Shown: positions 1-7,999 of the stretch, one piece after another
Layout of the letters: each line of letters starts with the position of its first letter
Numbering within the stretch: position 1 is the stretch's first letter
The notes under the pieces: model-generated
The model's database searches: none
The model's input: only the letters and a program-made list of their open reading frames with translations
What the model was told of the DNA's origin: nothing
DNA from: Planctomycetales bacterium
Lineage (GTDB): Bacteria > Planctomycetota > Planctomycetia > Pirellulales > Pirellulaceae
DNA length: 64,000 bases
NCBI GenBank assembly: GCA_020427005.1
Contig: JAGQOY010000009.1
Span: forward strand, 1 to 64,000
Reading direction: 5' to 3'
Translations under genes and position numbers: made by a program

Positions 1-471
1 TGAGTGCATTGCGGGTTGTTGTGATGCCATTTTCGAGTGGCAGAAACGGGGACACGCATTAATGGAAATTAGTTCCCTTGAGATCCGGTTTGTCCTCCTA
101 TAGGCCGTCACTCAGGGGCTGCTGAATGGCCGCAATTACGTTGAATCCGCCATAGCAGCAAGAGTCTTTGGCAGAAGTATGCAGAGTCAAACAGAATAGT
201 TGAATTGTACGCACTTGCGCAGAAACCGCTACAACGGTCTGCTTATTGTCACCTGTGAGATGCAATCGTGAATTCGTATAAAAATATCGGGTGCGATTAT
301 GGGTTCTCCAGCCCGGAAAAAGGAGGCAAGACCCTCCCTTTTTTCCCCTCCCAGGTTGGCCGGGTTGGCTGGGTTCGTTGAGATCCGCGGAAAGCCAAGA
401 CTGCTAAAGGTTTCCGAGTTCGGACGAAATCGCCCTGAGCAAAATTGCGTTTCAAGGAATGACGCTGCATC
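1..471. other. Intergenic start of window
   Basis: I see no convincing gene here. Short open frames on both strands between about 229 and 529 overlap each other and look random. The only structure is an imperfect hairpin at 317-344, listed separately, inside a C- and T-rich tract. Confidence 0.5.
317..344. terminator. Possible bidirectional hairpin terminator
   Basis: AAAAAGGAGG (317-326) can pair with CCTCCCTTTTTT (333-344) across a short loop, with one bulge. T runs follow the stem on both strands, so it could stop transcription either way. The stem is imperfect and no gene end is adjacent, so this is weak. Confidence 0.3.
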
Positions 472-517
472 TGAAAACAAAAAGAATCCACTGAAGATCT
501 TCACCTCAGAGGATTCT
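472..517 (-). terminator. Rho-independent terminator of the chemoreceptor gene
   Basis: On the minus strand AGAATCCTCTGA pairs with TCAGTGGATTCT (11 of 12 positions; + strand arms 483-494 and 506-517). The stem is followed by TTTTGTTTTC. It lies about 40 nt after the stop codon of the minus-strand chemoreceptor gene, as expected for an intrinsic terminator. Confidence 0.8.
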
Positions 518-558
518 CTATGTTGTTAGGTTAGTTTTGGTGCGGGGGAATCGCTTGG

Positions 559-2259
559 CTAGGCCACTGTGTTCAGGTTATCGCTCTGGCGAACCTTATA
601 ACGTCCGATAAGCGTCTGCAGAGCCTTGGTTACAAGCACCAGTTGCTCTGAAGAGGCCTGAGTGGATTCGGCTGAATCTGCTATTCGCCCCATGCCACTG
701 TCGACTTCACCGACATTGTCCAGGATGCCGCCGACCGACTCCTCGGTCGCACGCACGTTACTGGCCACTGTTTGAGCAACGGCGGCACTTTCACTGACGT
801 TGGATGAAATCAGTTTAGCGGTCATGCTTTGCTGCTCAACGGCAGTCGCAATATTCCGAGATTCGTGGCGCACATCCCCAATGGCCTTCCCAATGGACCT
901 TACAAAAGCCACAACCTGTTCGCTGGAATCTTGTATATGGGAGATACGTTTCCGAATATCGTTCGTTGCTTCGGCAGTTTGCTTGGCAAGCTCTTTGACT
1001 TCTGTGGCAACTACAGCAAACCCCTTACCGGATTCTCCTGCACGTGCTGCCTCAATCGTGGCGTTTAGAGCTAGCAGGTTGGTTTGCTCGGCAATTTCCT
1101 GAATTACGTCAACGACTTTCCCAATTTCAAATGCTGATGCACTTAGTTTCGAAATGGATTCGTCGTTATTCTCTGCTAACTCCGATGTTTGATCCGCGAC
1201 TCCTGCGGCGCGCTCAGCACTCCTGGCTATCTCTGCGATACAACTGGTTAGTTCTGAAACTGAGGTTGCTAATGCAGTGGATGTTTCGGAGAGCTTGTGT
1301 GTGCCACTGGTAGTGTGTTCCATCGACGTTGTAATGGATTGTGCCGCCATGGCCATAGCATTCGAACGATGCCTCAAGCCAGTAGATTCATTGAGATTGG
1401 CAATCGAAATATTGCTAAGCTCCGTGGTGAGCCTGATTAACGAGCTGGCCTGTTGGGTGATCTCGGCTACCATGGACTGTACCGTGTCGGAGAATTGATT
1501 GAATTGTACAGCCAGCTGTCCAAGTTCATCTTTGCGGGAGCTATCCATTTTGCGAGTCAAATCTCCATCTCCTTGCGAGATGTTTTCCATGGCCTTAATT
1601 GTTTGTTGAAGGGGGCCAACAATTGATCGAGTTACTAGCCATCCAACGCAAAGCAAGGCGACGGTCAAAACGGAGACACACGTAATTATCGCCCAATTGC
1701 TTGCTTTAGCAGCATTCACTAAGTCTCCAACTATTGTGTCAAGTTGCTCTTGATGATAAGTCACTAATTGATCCAGCGAGCCGTAGATGCGTTCTGCTAC
1801 GAGATCAAATTCATCCATCATGGCGTTGCCAGCACTCGGCCCTCCATCGATGTATGCCTGGGCCATTGTTTTGCCTGTTACATAGAAGCTCTCAAATGCC
1901 TCGGCAAGTTCCTTCGCCGACTCTTGGCGTTGAACATCGCCCTGAGTTGTATAGTATTGGCGAAACTCTGCCATTACATCTCGAAACTGCTTGGCATTTT
2001 CCTCTGCCATATCAAAACCGTCCGCGAATCCTTCTTGGGCTCGCGTGGCCGAAATATCCTGCAGCCATTGTTGTACTTGTACGGCATACAATTGGGCTTC
2101 GCGTGCCATAAGAGCATACTTGGTAGCGTCATCCTTGGATGTTTGTGCCAGATGAGTAACTCGTGGGGAATAGACGGCTGTGACCAGCAGAATGCTCACC
2201 AGCCCAACAATTGCGAGCAGGTTGTTGATGAATAATTTCTTGGAGATTGTCAGTTGCAT
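559..2259 (-). CDS. Methyl-accepting chemotaxis protein
   Basis: A transmembrane chemoreceptor of 566 residues that would signal to a CheA-CheW array. TM1 spans about residues 11-31, followed by a periplasmic sensor region of about 160 residues (helical, four-helix-bundle-like in appearance), TM2 at about 191-212, a HAMP domain (about 213-265) and a long cytoplasmic coiled coil. The kinase-contact tip reads IAEQTNLLALNATIEAARAG, which is highly conserved in this family. There is no C-terminal CheR-docking pentapeptide. I chose the ATG at 2259; the open frame continues 29 residues upstream, but that extension is polar and precedes the natural TM1 start. No che genes are nearby, so it is an orphan receptor with unknown ligand. 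A clear terminator follows. Confidence 0.93.
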   Translation of the reverse strand: MQLTISKKLFINNLLAIVGLVSILLVTAVYSPRVTHLAQTSKDDATKYALMAREAQLYAVQVQQWLQDISATRAQEGFADGFDMAEENAKQFRDVMAEFRQYYTTQGDVQRQESAKELAEAFESFYVTGKTMAQAYIDGGPSAGNAMMDEFDLVAERIYGSLDQLVTYHQEQLDTIVGDLVNAAKASNWAIITCVSVLTVALLCVGWLVTRSIVGPLQQTIKAMENISQGDGDLTRKMDSSRKDELGQLAVQFNQFSDTVQSMVAEITQQASSLIRLTTELSNISIANLNESTGLRHRSNAMAMAAQSITTSMEHTTSGTHKLSETSTALATSVSELTSCIAEIARSAERAAGVADQTSELAENNDESISKLSASAFEIGKVVDVIQEIAEQTNLLALNATIEAARAGESGKGFAVVATEVKELAKQTAEATNDIRKRISHIQDSSEQVVAFVRSIGKAIGDVRHESRNIATAVEQQSMTAKLISSNVSESAAVAQTVASNVRATEESVGGILDNVGEVDSGMGRIADSAESTQASSEQLVLVTKALQTLIGRYKVRQSDNLNTVA

Positions 2260-2592
2260 GCTGATACTTTCCGGATCTCTGGGGTAAATCTTTGTTTTAG
2301 TTAGCCGTCGATGCTCAACACATCTGGTCCCCAACTTGGTTGTCATGGTCGAGAGCTACGATGGAATGCGTTCTCGGAAAATTCCCAAGTTGTTCAAAAT
2401 ATTGAAAACCTAGGACATCCCTTTCCTCGTTTGCCGAGTGGGGCTGGTCTTTGGGTGCAAATGCCACACTCCACGTCTGGAGAATTCCGTTTTTGTCGAT
2501 TATCCCAATAGGGCTAATTCCGCCCCAAGTTTGCGGTACATCGGACCGAATGAAGTTTTTGGGAAAGTCTGCTTTTTATTGGGGGCGGCGGT
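2260..2592. other. Divergent intergenic region, chemoreceptor and porin
   Basis: This must hold the promoters for both the minus-strand chemoreceptor and the plus-strand porin. I could not pick out a convincing -35/-10 pair. A G-rich stretch (GGGGGCGGCGGT) directly before the porin ATG may act as a ribosome binding site. Confidence 0.5.
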
Positions 2593-4089
2593 ATGTCTTT
2601 GACGGGAATTCGAGAAAGTAACCTTTTCGCAAAACGCTACAGGGGCTGGCAAACGCGGCTGCTAGTAGTTGCTAGCTTTTGGGGTGGAGCTTGCCTATCC
2701 GTCAGCGCCCAACAGTCAGCTGCAATTCCGAATCTGCCGCTCCCGCAACACTCCTTGCGTAGCGACCTGGCTAGCCCTGAAAGTCGGCCAGCCCCGGCTC
2801 GGCCCGAACGATCGGATTTTCAGCCAGATCCGCAGGGATGGCGCAGCGGGAGTGAGTTTCCGATTCCCGGTCAACCTGCTCGAGATTTGCTACCACCAGA
2901 TGAGTTTGTTCCGGAAGAGGATCCTGGACTGTTTAGGCGTTTGCCGCATTCGTTTCGAGATGGCGCAATCTCAATCGAATACGTATATACCGGTGAAACT
3001 TTCACGAAGGCAACGGGCGGTCTCAATCGCAATCACATAACCAACTATCGAAGCAATTTGGATATCGTGGCTTTGGTGGATACCGAGGGTATGGGGTGGT
3101 GGAATGGCGGTCGATTCTTCATATATGGTGAGAGCCTGGCTGGGCGCCCAATATCTACGACCGACGTTGGCGATTACCAACTCTTTAGCAATATTGACTC
3201 GACGATCAGCGATACGGAACGTCCGAGTTTCACTGCCATTGCGGAATACTGGTACGAGCACTATCTGCTGGATGGGGATCTGCGCTTTAAGATTGGCAAG
3301 CAAGACGCGAATGCTGACTTTGCATATACGGATCTAGGAGGAGATTTCGTGCATTCGTCCTTTGGTCTAGTGCCCAATTGCCCTATGCCGACGTTTCCAA
3401 GTCAGACTTTAGGTGTGGCCACTTTTGCTGCTCTGACAGACACTTTCAATGTCGGCTTAGGTGTGTATGACGGGACGCTTTCGGATGGACCAACCGGAGT
3501 CCGATGGGGATTCGACACTTTGGGCCACAATGCGGCCATGTCACTCTTTCAGCTGGAGTGGATGCCCCAATTCGGCTCTGAGGGAGAACTACCGAATACA
3601 ACCCGCTTTGGCATGTGGCATCATTCTGCCAAGGATGTGTGGACTGAAATCGTAGATACCAATCCGCGAACATTTAACCAAAACTATGGGCTGTGGTTTA
3701 TTGTGGATCAAATGCTCTGGAAGGAGAACGGTGCCGCTGATGCCCAAGGCTTGGGCGTCTTTTTCCAGTATGGATGGGCACCACGAAATCGTAACGAATT
3801 GAGCGAATACTATGGCGCCGGCCTAGTTTACAAAGGATTGCTACCGAGCCGCGACGATGACTTGTTGGGCATTGGCGTTGCCAATGCTTTGTTCAGTCCT
3901 GATTTTCGGTCCGTATCTATTGCCGCCGGTGATCAGTTGGGTCCCTCTGAAACTGCTATCGAAGTATTCTATAAGTACTATTGCTCGCCATTTTTCGTGC
4001 TCCAACCCGACGTGCAATTCATTGCCAATCCCAGCGGTTTGTACCAGGATGCATTGTTGCCGGGCTTGCGCTTCGAAATCCTGTTATAG
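2593..4089 (+). CDS. OprB-type carbohydrate-selective porin
   Basis: Probable outer-membrane beta-barrel for sugar uptake (OprB family). The 498-residue protein has a long N-region and hydrophobic signal core at about residues 22-40 ending SVSAQQ, then a Pro-rich linker (about 45-110). From about residue 125 it shows alternating aromatic strands typical of a barrel, including WWNGGRFFIYGES, RFKIGKQDANADFAY and a C-terminal LPGLRFEIL ending in hydrophobic residues. Length fits OprB. It is divergent from the chemoreceptor and transcribed alone. The substrate cannot be read from sequence; nearby glycan-degrading genes begin 1.4 kb downstream. Confidence 0.82.
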   Translation: MSLTGIRESNLFAKRYRGWQTRLLVVASFWGGACLSVSAQQSAAIPNLPLPQHSLRSDLASPESRPAPARPERSDFQPDPQGWRSGSEFPIPGQPARDLLPPDEFVPEEDPGLFRRLPHSFRDGAISIEYVYTGETFTKATGGLNRNHITNYRSNLDIVALVDTEGMGWWNGGRFFIYGESLAGRPISTTDVGDYQLFSNIDSTISDTERPSFTAIAEYWYEHYLLDGDLRFKIGKQDANADFAYTDLGGDFVHSSFGLVPNCPMPTFPSQTLGVATFAALTDTFNVGLGVYDGTLSDGPTGVRWGFDTLGHNAAMSLFQLEWMPQFGSEGELPNTTRFGMWHHSAKDVWTEIVDTNPRTFNQNYGLWFIVDQMLWKENGAADAQGLGVFFQYGWAPRNRNELSEYYGAGLVYKGLLPSRDDDLLGIGVANALFSPDFRSVSIAAGDQLGPSETAIEVFYKYYCSPFFVLQPDVQFIANPSGLYQDALLPGLRFEILL

Positions 4090-4119
4090 ACAGCAAGACT
4101 TTGGGAGTTGGTGAAAAGG

Positions 4120-4166
4120 CCCTCCCCGACCGCGTTGAGTGCTCCCCCGAATTTGACATGGGAGGG
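4120..4166. repeat. Inverted repeat CCCTCCC / GGGAGGG
   Basis: Seven-base arms at 4120-4126 and 4160-4166 bracket about 33 nt, shortly after the porin stop codon. No T run follows, so it is not a standard intrinsic terminator. It may be a degenerate intergenic palindromic element. Confidence 0.35.
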
Positions 4167-4296
4167 TGAGTTTCAATGATCCACGCGTCGGACAAATAGT
4201 CTTAGATTTCTTGATCACAAAATACACTTGCCACTTCTTTCCTTCTTGCTCTGCGCGTCCTTCGTAGGGAATATTCTGGACGCTTTTGCCTTTTAT

Positions 4297-4330
4297 TTGC
4301 ATCCTGCACATCCAGTCCATCCCTGTAATA
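4297..4330 (-). repeat. Short 9-bp periodic GGATG repeat
   Basis: Read on the minus strand, three consecutive 9-mers begin with GGATG (GGATGGACT, GGATGTGCA, GGATGCAAA), preceded by TTACAGG. From memory, similar ACAGGGATGGACAGGATG-like intergenic repeats occur in other bacterial genomes, but I could not check this. It appears to be a decayed copy. Confidence 0.45.
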
Positions 4331-4443
4331 TTCTTTTGCTGAACCCGATGATTGCCAGCAGACTGCCATTAACACTCTGTAATTACGTGACCTGCCGATC
4401 AAAAATCGAATTCTTCGAAATCAACCAGCCGCCGCCCAACGTT

Positions 4444-4560
4444 CGGCTCGCGGGACGTACTGCAATTGACTGTTCCCCCTATTCGTCGATGCCAACATCT
4501 CATCGCATCCATCCTAAGGCTATGCGACCGCAATGGTTCTTAAATACGTCCCGCGAGCCG
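4444..4560. repeat. 16-bp perfect inverted repeat bounding a 117-bp element
   Basis: CGGCTCGCGGGACGTA at 4444-4459 is the exact reverse complement of 4545-4560, separated by 85 bp. Outside the arms the similarity continues imperfectly (AACGTT on the left, AACGT in the reverse complement of the right flank). No open frame lies inside. It resembles a small palindromic or MITE-like mobile unit, or a long stem-loop. No other copy occurs in this window. Confidence 0.7.
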
Positions 4561-4992
4561 AGCGGAACGTGTTCAAACTGGCATCCGCCTCGCCTGATAA
4601 TCCTTTGCACAATTCGCAGATGGCGTGACGAGTTTTCAGAAGAGAGAATTGAATCGTGAGTCGAATGTTGCATGATGCCTAAGGGTTAGGGCATTGGCCA
4701 ATCCCGGCAAACACGACAGACGAATCACTAAATCCCTCCCCTTTTTTCGAGAGGGAAAGTTGCATGTAGCGCAACTTCAAAGCAGGCTCCTTCCTGGCAG
4801 TGTTCGTGGGTGCACGATCCCTGCCGAGACAACGCCTTAATCTTAGGGCCCAACCAATTCCTCGCTATTCTAAAAAAACCAAATTAGCGCCATCTTGAGA
4901 ACCAAGTCAGCGCCTGATCTAAAGTCCCTGTGCAGCCTTGCTAGGGCAAGTGGCAACAGGGTTGTTCTGCTCTGCGTGCATTTCGTTGTTGG

Positions 4993-5211
4993 CTAACCGC
5001 GATATCGGTGCGTCGTCCGGGTCGAGGAATTGCTTGTGGAGCGTTTATAGAAATTTTCAGTTCGTTTTCTCAGTTGATAACGAGCTGCTACATCGACCGA
5101 GTCTAGAGTCTTCACTGAAGCGTTGCGATGGGAAGTAGCAATGTGTACACTTCCGATGGTCGCAGAAAGGATCAACAGGCCGATGACAAATCGCACGGAG
5201 GGTCGGTTCAT
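4993..5211 (-). CDS. Possible small membrane-anchored protein
   Basis: A 72-residue open frame whose start is supported by AAAAGGA seven nt before the ATG. The N-terminus has one hydrophobic segment (FVIGLLILSATIG) followed by a basic, Ser/Thr/Arg-rich tail, like a single-pass anchor or a signal peptide with a short mature part. I do not recognise the family and there is no neighbour within 300 bp that suggests a function. It could be a chance frame; the good ribosome binding site is the main argument for it. Confidence 0.35.
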   Translation of the reverse strand: MNRPSVRFVIGLLILSATIGSVHIATSHRNASVKTLDSVDVAARYQLRKRTENFYKRSTSNSSTRTTHRYRG

Positions 5212-5545
5212 GTAAGTGTCCTTTTAGAAGCTGGCGGAACGGTGGAGAAAACTTCGTGTCACATAATGCAAGCGACCAGTTCTGCAAGACACATGCCAAT
5301 CCGGATGCAGATTACTTGTCACGCCATTGATCGGTAGTTGGAACGAAAAAAACTTGGTTTTTCTCAATGACAAATTTGTAGTGCAAGCTAGTGTTTACCG
5401 TGACCTGCCTTGCGCATTCACTTATTTTGTTTACAGTTTGCAACGCGTGATGATTTCTTGCAACATGGCAAACAAGATAGATGCTTGATGCACTAGGTAG
5501 GCTACTCATGAATTCGCACCATGTTTTGCAGCTAGAGTTAAAACC

Positions 5546-7507
5546 ATGTATCGATCACTACTTGCCCTTTGGGCATGTTGGGTAGCGGTGTGTAATGTTA
5601 GTACCGCTGAAATCCAGCTTCACGTAGCCTCTCAAGGCAACGATTCTGCGGCCGGTTCGGCCGCAAACCCCTTGGCATCCCTTGCGGGTGCACAATCAAG
5701 AATTCGCGAACTGCGAGCCAGTGACGAGTATTCTCCTCAAGCCATCTCAGTTCTGGTACACGTCGGCGAATACCTACTAAATGAAGCTCTGCATTTCGAT
5801 GACAGGGATAGTGGGGACGCTGAATATCCCATTGTCTATCAGGCTATTGGCGGTCCAGTTGTTCTTCGAGGTGGTAAGCCACTTAGCGAGTGGGAGCGTG
5901 TTACTCAATTGGAGGGAACGAGCCTTGCCGACAATTCTACCAGTATTTGGTGTGCCGATCTGCGGCAATTTAATGAAGCGGAACTAGGGCAGGCTCAGCA
6001 TCGCAACCTGCGTTCGTCGCCTATGCCGGCTTTTGCGCAGTTGTTGGTGCCGAATAGATTTGCCCGAATAGCACGGTGGCCGAGCGAAGGCTGGATCGAT
6101 GGAGGGTCGATCGAGTGGCTGGGTGATGGTTACGTCATCGATTTGCCGTGGCATAGTCAGGGCGGCAATACCGCTATCGCAATGGCCCATGGTTTTTGGA
6201 AATCCGACTTTGAGGACAGCTGTGTTCCTGTTGAACTCACGGACATTAATAGACTTACTAAGCTTTCCTGGCCATCGACACAATTGCCAATTCGCTCTGG
6301 TGCTCGGTTTCGAATCGAAGGTACGTTAGCGGCTCTCGACGATAGAGGGGAATATTACCTCGATTTGGACAACAAGAAAATCTACTATTGTGACGTCCTC
6401 TATCCAGAGAAAGCATTCCTCGTTACTCAGGAGTGCCCGATTTCTATGTACGGAGTATCGTATCTGGAGTTTCGTGGTTTCACCATTGAGGGGTCACGGC
6501 ACATGGGACTCGAGATTGCCGGCGGAGAAGCAGTTCATATTGATAACTGCAAGTTTTCGCAAGTGGCAAATACTGGCATCCACGTTTATCAAGGATTTGA
6601 TCATCGGATAACGAATTGCCGTATCGAGTATACGGGCGCTGATGGCGTACGTGTGGAAGCAGGAGATCGGTTGCAGTTAGAACCTGCAGGGCATTTAATC
6701 TCCAACAACTTGATTGAACATTTTGGATTGCATTTCGCAGCCTATCATCCGGGAATTTATCTTCATGGCGTAGGTATAACCGTGAACGAGAATCAGATCC
6801 GTTACGGACCTCATGCTGCAATAATTGTATCTGGTAACGAACATCAGATTAGCGGGAACGAAATCACTAATGTTTGCATGGAAACCGACGACGTGGGAGC
6901 TATTCTCGTAAACGGGAATCCGACGTTTCGTGGTAACGAAATTCGTGGGAATCGGATTGCCCGCTGCGGCTCACAATCCAGAACCGGTATTGTCGGCATT
7001 TACTTGGACGACTTTGTAAGTGGTACAACAGTTGTCGGTAATATCATTCAACAGCTCCCGAGAGGGATCGTTATTGCTGGCGGCAGAGACAACGTGGTTC
7101 GTGAAAACATCATTGTTGATTGCTTAGCTGCCATCCAAGCTGATGGGCGTGGAGCAACATGGGCCAGCAATTACTTCGAAGGAGAGGAATCTCTTTTTAT
7201 GCAAGATCTGGCCGAGGTCCAGGCCCTCGAGACGCTGTACAGCGAGCGTTATCCCCAGCTAGCACTTTCGCTGGAGAATACGCCTTCACTTCCGCTAGGC
7301 AACGAAATTGCACAAAACTGGCTTGATTGCCCGCTTGGGATCGACCTTCAAGACCCTGCCAGCCAACAACACGTTGCAGTGGAAGAAAACCAAATGAAGG
7401 CCTTAGTGTATCTCAGTCGAGATGACCACGGATGGTATGGTTTGCACAGGTCCCTTGACTCTGGATTTCAAATCGAGCCTGGCAAACTCATCGATACAAA
7501 AGAATAA
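5546..7507 (+). CDS. Secreted right-handed beta-helix protein, GH141/GH120-like
   Basis: Probable secreted polysaccharide-active enzyme of 653 residues. Residues 1-22 form a signal peptide. The mature start reads like LHVASQGNDSAAG...NPLASLAGA and later DRDSGDAEYPIVYQAIGGPV, the pattern seen at the N-terminus of beta-helix glycosidases of the GH141/GH120 type. From about residue 300 to 530 there are repeated short strands with Asn turns (ITNCRIEYTGADGVRVEAG, ISGNEITNV, FRGNEIRGNRIARC, VVRENIIVDC), the signature of a parallel beta-helix. Substrate is unknown; xylan, fucan or pectin-like polymers are possible. It lies upstream of a GH106-like hydrolase in the same direction but ends in its own strong terminator. 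Confidence 0.8.
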   Translation: MYRSLLALWACWVAVCNVSTAEIQLHVASQGNDSAAGSAANPLASLAGAQSRIRELRASDEYSPQAISVLVHVGEYLLNEALHFDDRDSGDAEYPIVYQAIGGPVVLRGGKPLSEWERVTQLEGTSLADNSTSIWCADLRQFNEAELGQAQHRNLRSSPMPAFAQLLVPNRFARIARWPSEGWIDGGSIEWLGDGYVIDLPWHSQGGNTAIAMAHGFWKSDFEDSCVPVELTDINRLTKLSWPSTQLPIRSGARFRIEGTLAALDDRGEYYLDLDNKKIYYCDVLYPEKAFLVTQECPISMYGVSYLEFRGFTIEGSRHMGLEIAGGEAVHIDNCKFSQVANTGIHVYQGFDHRITNCRIEYTGADGVRVEAGDRLQLEPAGHLISNNLIEHFGLHFAAYHPGIYLHGVGITVNENQIRYGPHAAIIVSGNEHQISGNEITNVCMETDDVGAILVNGNPTFRGNEIRGNRIARCGSQSRTGIVGIYLDDFVSGTTVVGNIIQQLPRGIVIAGGRDNVVRENIIVDCLAAIQADGRGATWASNYFEGEESLFMQDLAEVQALETLYSERYPQLALSLENTPSLPLGNEIAQNWLDCPLGIDLQDPASQQHVAVEENQMKALVYLSRDDHGWYGLHRSLDSGFQIEPGKLIDTKE

Positions 7508-7525
7508 GAGGTTTGGGAGCCTCCG

Positions 7526-7571
7526 ACAAACGGCCCTGTGCTGCTATGTAACAGGGCCGTTTGTTTTCTTC
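7526..7571 (+). terminator. Rho-independent terminator after the beta-helix gene
   Basis: ACAAACGGCCCTGT (7526-7539) pairs perfectly over 14 bp with ACAGGGCCGTTTGT (7551-7564) across an 11-nt loop and is followed by TTTCTT. It starts 18 nt after the stop codon. Confidence 0.92.
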
Positions 7572-7999
7572 TATCAAGGCTGGCTCCATCGCAGCTTTCC
7601 TGTCGCTCTGCTGCAATTGGCAATTGTTGGGTTCTCTAGTCGCTTTAGCATGATTCACGTAAGAGTAGGGTAATTCCGCCCGTGTGATCAACGAATTCCT
7701 TGAAACCATCTGCTCTATACGTCGGTGCGACTCCTACTGCTTGGCCTCATCCTAGAATGCGTTAGCATACCGAATTAACGGAAACACAGTCCAGAATGCG
7801 GGTTTCATGCTTTCCGCTCTACTTCTATGCCGCTCTGCTTTGAGTCGACTTTTTCAGAATGGGTCTGTCTCTCAAGCGGTACAAACTGGCTGACGGTACA
7901 ATCTTCGGTGGAGTTCGCGACAGGGAAATAATATGCACAGTGCTGTAGTTGCGACACTCGCCTAAACTAAGAAATTGGGCAGTCAAATAGTTGAGTATC
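7572..7999. other. Intergenic region before the GH106-like gene
   Basis: About 430 nt without a supported gene. A 60-residue minus-strand frame here has no ribosome binding site or recognisable content. It presumably carries the promoter of the downstream hydrolase; I could not locate it. Confidence 0.5.

Larger units (their letters stand above)
4090..5545. other. Gene-poor 1.45 kb region with repeats
   Basis: No large gene. From left to right it holds a CCCTCCC...GGGAGGG inverted repeat (4120-4166), a 9-bp periodic GGATG tract (4297-4330, minus strand), a 16-bp perfect inverted repeat (4444-4560), and one possible small gene on the minus strand (4993-5211). The remaining sequence, including 4561-4990 and 5212-5545, shows nothing I can identify. 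The mix of palindromes and short tandem motifs looks like accumulated intergenic repeat elements. Confidence 0.55.

Noticed and set aside
229..529. Overlapping short frames on both strands near the window start
   Set aside because: They lie over terminators and a low-complexity tract and resemble no protein.
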